Assembly (NCBI GenBank): GCA_963812885.1
Contig: CAWEWZ010000010.1
Span: forward strand, 1-64,000
DNA: 64,000 bases
From: Bog-756 sp963812885
GTDB lineage: Bacteria > Actinomycetota > Acidimicrobiia > Acidimicrobiales > RAAP-2
Reading direction: 5' to 3'
A program made the translations under genes and the position numbers. The notes under the pieces were generated by a model, which worked only from the letters and a program-made list of their open reading frames with translations, searched no databases and had not been told where the DNA came from. Shown piece after piece: positions 63,280 to 64,000 of the stretch. The stretch's first letter is position 1. Each line of letters begins with the position of its first letter.

Positions 63280-64000
63280 GTGCAGACAGAGCCCGAGAGG
63301 GCACGCCTGGGAAGCCGGGCCAGACCGCGACGGCACGCACGGACCGCGGTCTGCGTGGGTGCCGTGATCCTCGTGGCCGTCGGATCCCTCTTCGTGTGGC
63401 GGGGTCAGGGGGTGGGCACGGGGCAACAGGCCCTGGCCCGGACGCGGACGTCGAGCATCAGGCCCCCCGGCCCGGCATCAGCGGGGACCGAGGCGTCGAA
63501 GCGGGCCAGGTTGGTCTCCTCCGACCTTCCCGCCGACTGCGTGCCCAATCCGGCCGGGCCTCCGATCGCTCCCTACGAGCTGGGGCTGGTGGGAACGGCC
63601 ACCGACGGGGCGCTGAACACCGGGTCGGTCACCGTTTCCGGCATCAACGCCAAGTTCTGCGGAATCGTCACCCTGGTCACCGGGACGCCGCCCTGCGGGG
63701 CCACGGGGAGCGTCGACTCGCCGCCGGACGGCCAGCGGTTCGGTGGCCCGCTGTCGGCGGTGCTCACGCTGGTGCCGAAGATGACCCCGACCATCGGGTT
63801 CGTCGCCAACCCGGGAACGATCACCGGAGGGTTCAGTTGTACGTCATCCCAGAACGGGCTGGCCGTCGCCTTCGACGCCCATGTGAGCGGGACCACCGCG
63901 CCGTTGTTCGGGGTGTCGTGCAACATCGCGGTGAGCATCCCGCTGACCGGTGCCGTGACCGGACCGCTCACCGCCACCGCCGCCACCCTGAAGAGCACTG
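63280..64000 (+). CDS. Secreted or membrane-anchored protein downstream of mce operon, open at right edge
   Basis: GTG 63280 follows a GGAAGGGGGGAGG purine run and opens a frame that stays open to the last base. An Arg-rich cytoplasmic head (ARLGSRARPRRHARTA) precedes one transmembrane helix (VCVGAVILVAVGSLFVW). The extracytoplasmic part contains six or more Cys (ADCVPN, AKFCGIV, TPPCGA, GGFSCTS, GVSCNI) and repeated beta-type segments (LVTGTPPCGATGSVDSPPDG; GTITGGFSCTSSQNGLAVAFDAH). Position and layout suggest a Mce-associated accessory protein, but I do not recognise the family. Confidence 0.7.
   Translation, partial: MQTEPERARLGSRARPRRHARTAVCVGAVILVAVGSLFVWRGQGVGTGQQALARTRTSSIRPPGPASAGTEASKRARLVSSDLPADCVPNPAGPPIAPYELGLVGTATDGALNTGSVTVSGINAKFCGIVTLVTGTPPCGATGSVDSPPDGQRFGGPLSAVLTLVPKMTPTIGFVANPGTITGGFSCTSSQNGLAVAFDAHVSGTTAPLFGVSCNIAVSIPLTGAVTGPLTATAATLKST

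Noticed and set aside
1..64000. tRNA, rRNA, insertion sequences, integrases or phage genes
   Set aside because: None was recognised by eye on either strand; short structured RNAs cannot be excluded without a covariance search.

Overview
The window is GC-rich DNA from an actinobacterium, most likely an Acidimicrobiia relative. The clues are a complete YrbE/Mce lipid-import operon, an F420-type luciferase-like oxidoreductase, a DesA3-type acyl desaturase with its own reductase, a FusA2-type EF-G paralogue, three amidohydrolase-2 proteins, and secreted proteins with 'GYWLVASDGGLFAFGDA' repeats. The class-level placement is inference; no rRNA or tRNA gene was seen.

Layout. 1-6605 (minus) is a giant secreted adhesin-like gene: signal peptide, Gly-rich head, about 12 Fn3 modules and at least 8 He_PIG modules, running off the left edge. 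6789-11184 (minus) holds an aldehyde dehydrogenase, a secreted SGNH hydrolase with six near-identical 126-bp repeats, a duplicated ferredoxin-fold-like protein and a DUF4386-like membrane protein. 11306-12143 (plus) is an ArsR regulator plus AHSA1 pair behind a palindromic operator. 12743-15621 (minus) is a two-gene split PEP-synthase-like phosphotransferase whose ATP-grasp subunit carries a cyclic-nucleotide domain. 15689-19204 (minus) holds a membrane protein and an OLD-like ATPase/TOPRIM protein. 19753-23727 (plus) is a sugar cluster (GH1 glycosidase, xylulokinase, xylose isomerase), followed by the F420 oxidoreductase and an enoyl-CoA hydratase. 25724-37216 carries mixed metabolic genes: hydrolases, amidohydrolases, aldo/keto reductase, CocE-like peptidase, msrB-msrA, ArsC-like protein and a phosphoesterase. 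37521-40990 (plus) is FusA2, a PAS-like protein and an MBL-fold hydrolase in tight linkage. 41170-45177 is a second giant secreted protein (beta-helix plus three IPT-like repeats). 45457-49342 (minus) holds an amidohydrolase, a P450, a decayed NTF2-like gene and a DUF2889 protein. 49688-50909 is a second phosphoesterase. 50980-54201 is a TetR regulator divergent from a ferredoxin-reductase/desaturase operon, with a perfect palindromic operator between them. 54393 to the right edge is the yrbE-mce operon and a downstream secreted protein.

At least 13 genes are interrupted by frameshifts. Of about 24 reconstructed, all but one behave as a one-base insertion, and nearly all can be read as duplication of a neighbouring base. 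The breaks look like sequencing or assembly error rather than biology, so I describe those genes as single loci with the break positions. Three loci look genuinely decayed: a carboxymuconolactone-decarboxylase remnant (about 19387-19734), a D-aminoacylase remnant (about 29126-29490) and an NTF2/SnoaL-like remnant (about 48040-48335).
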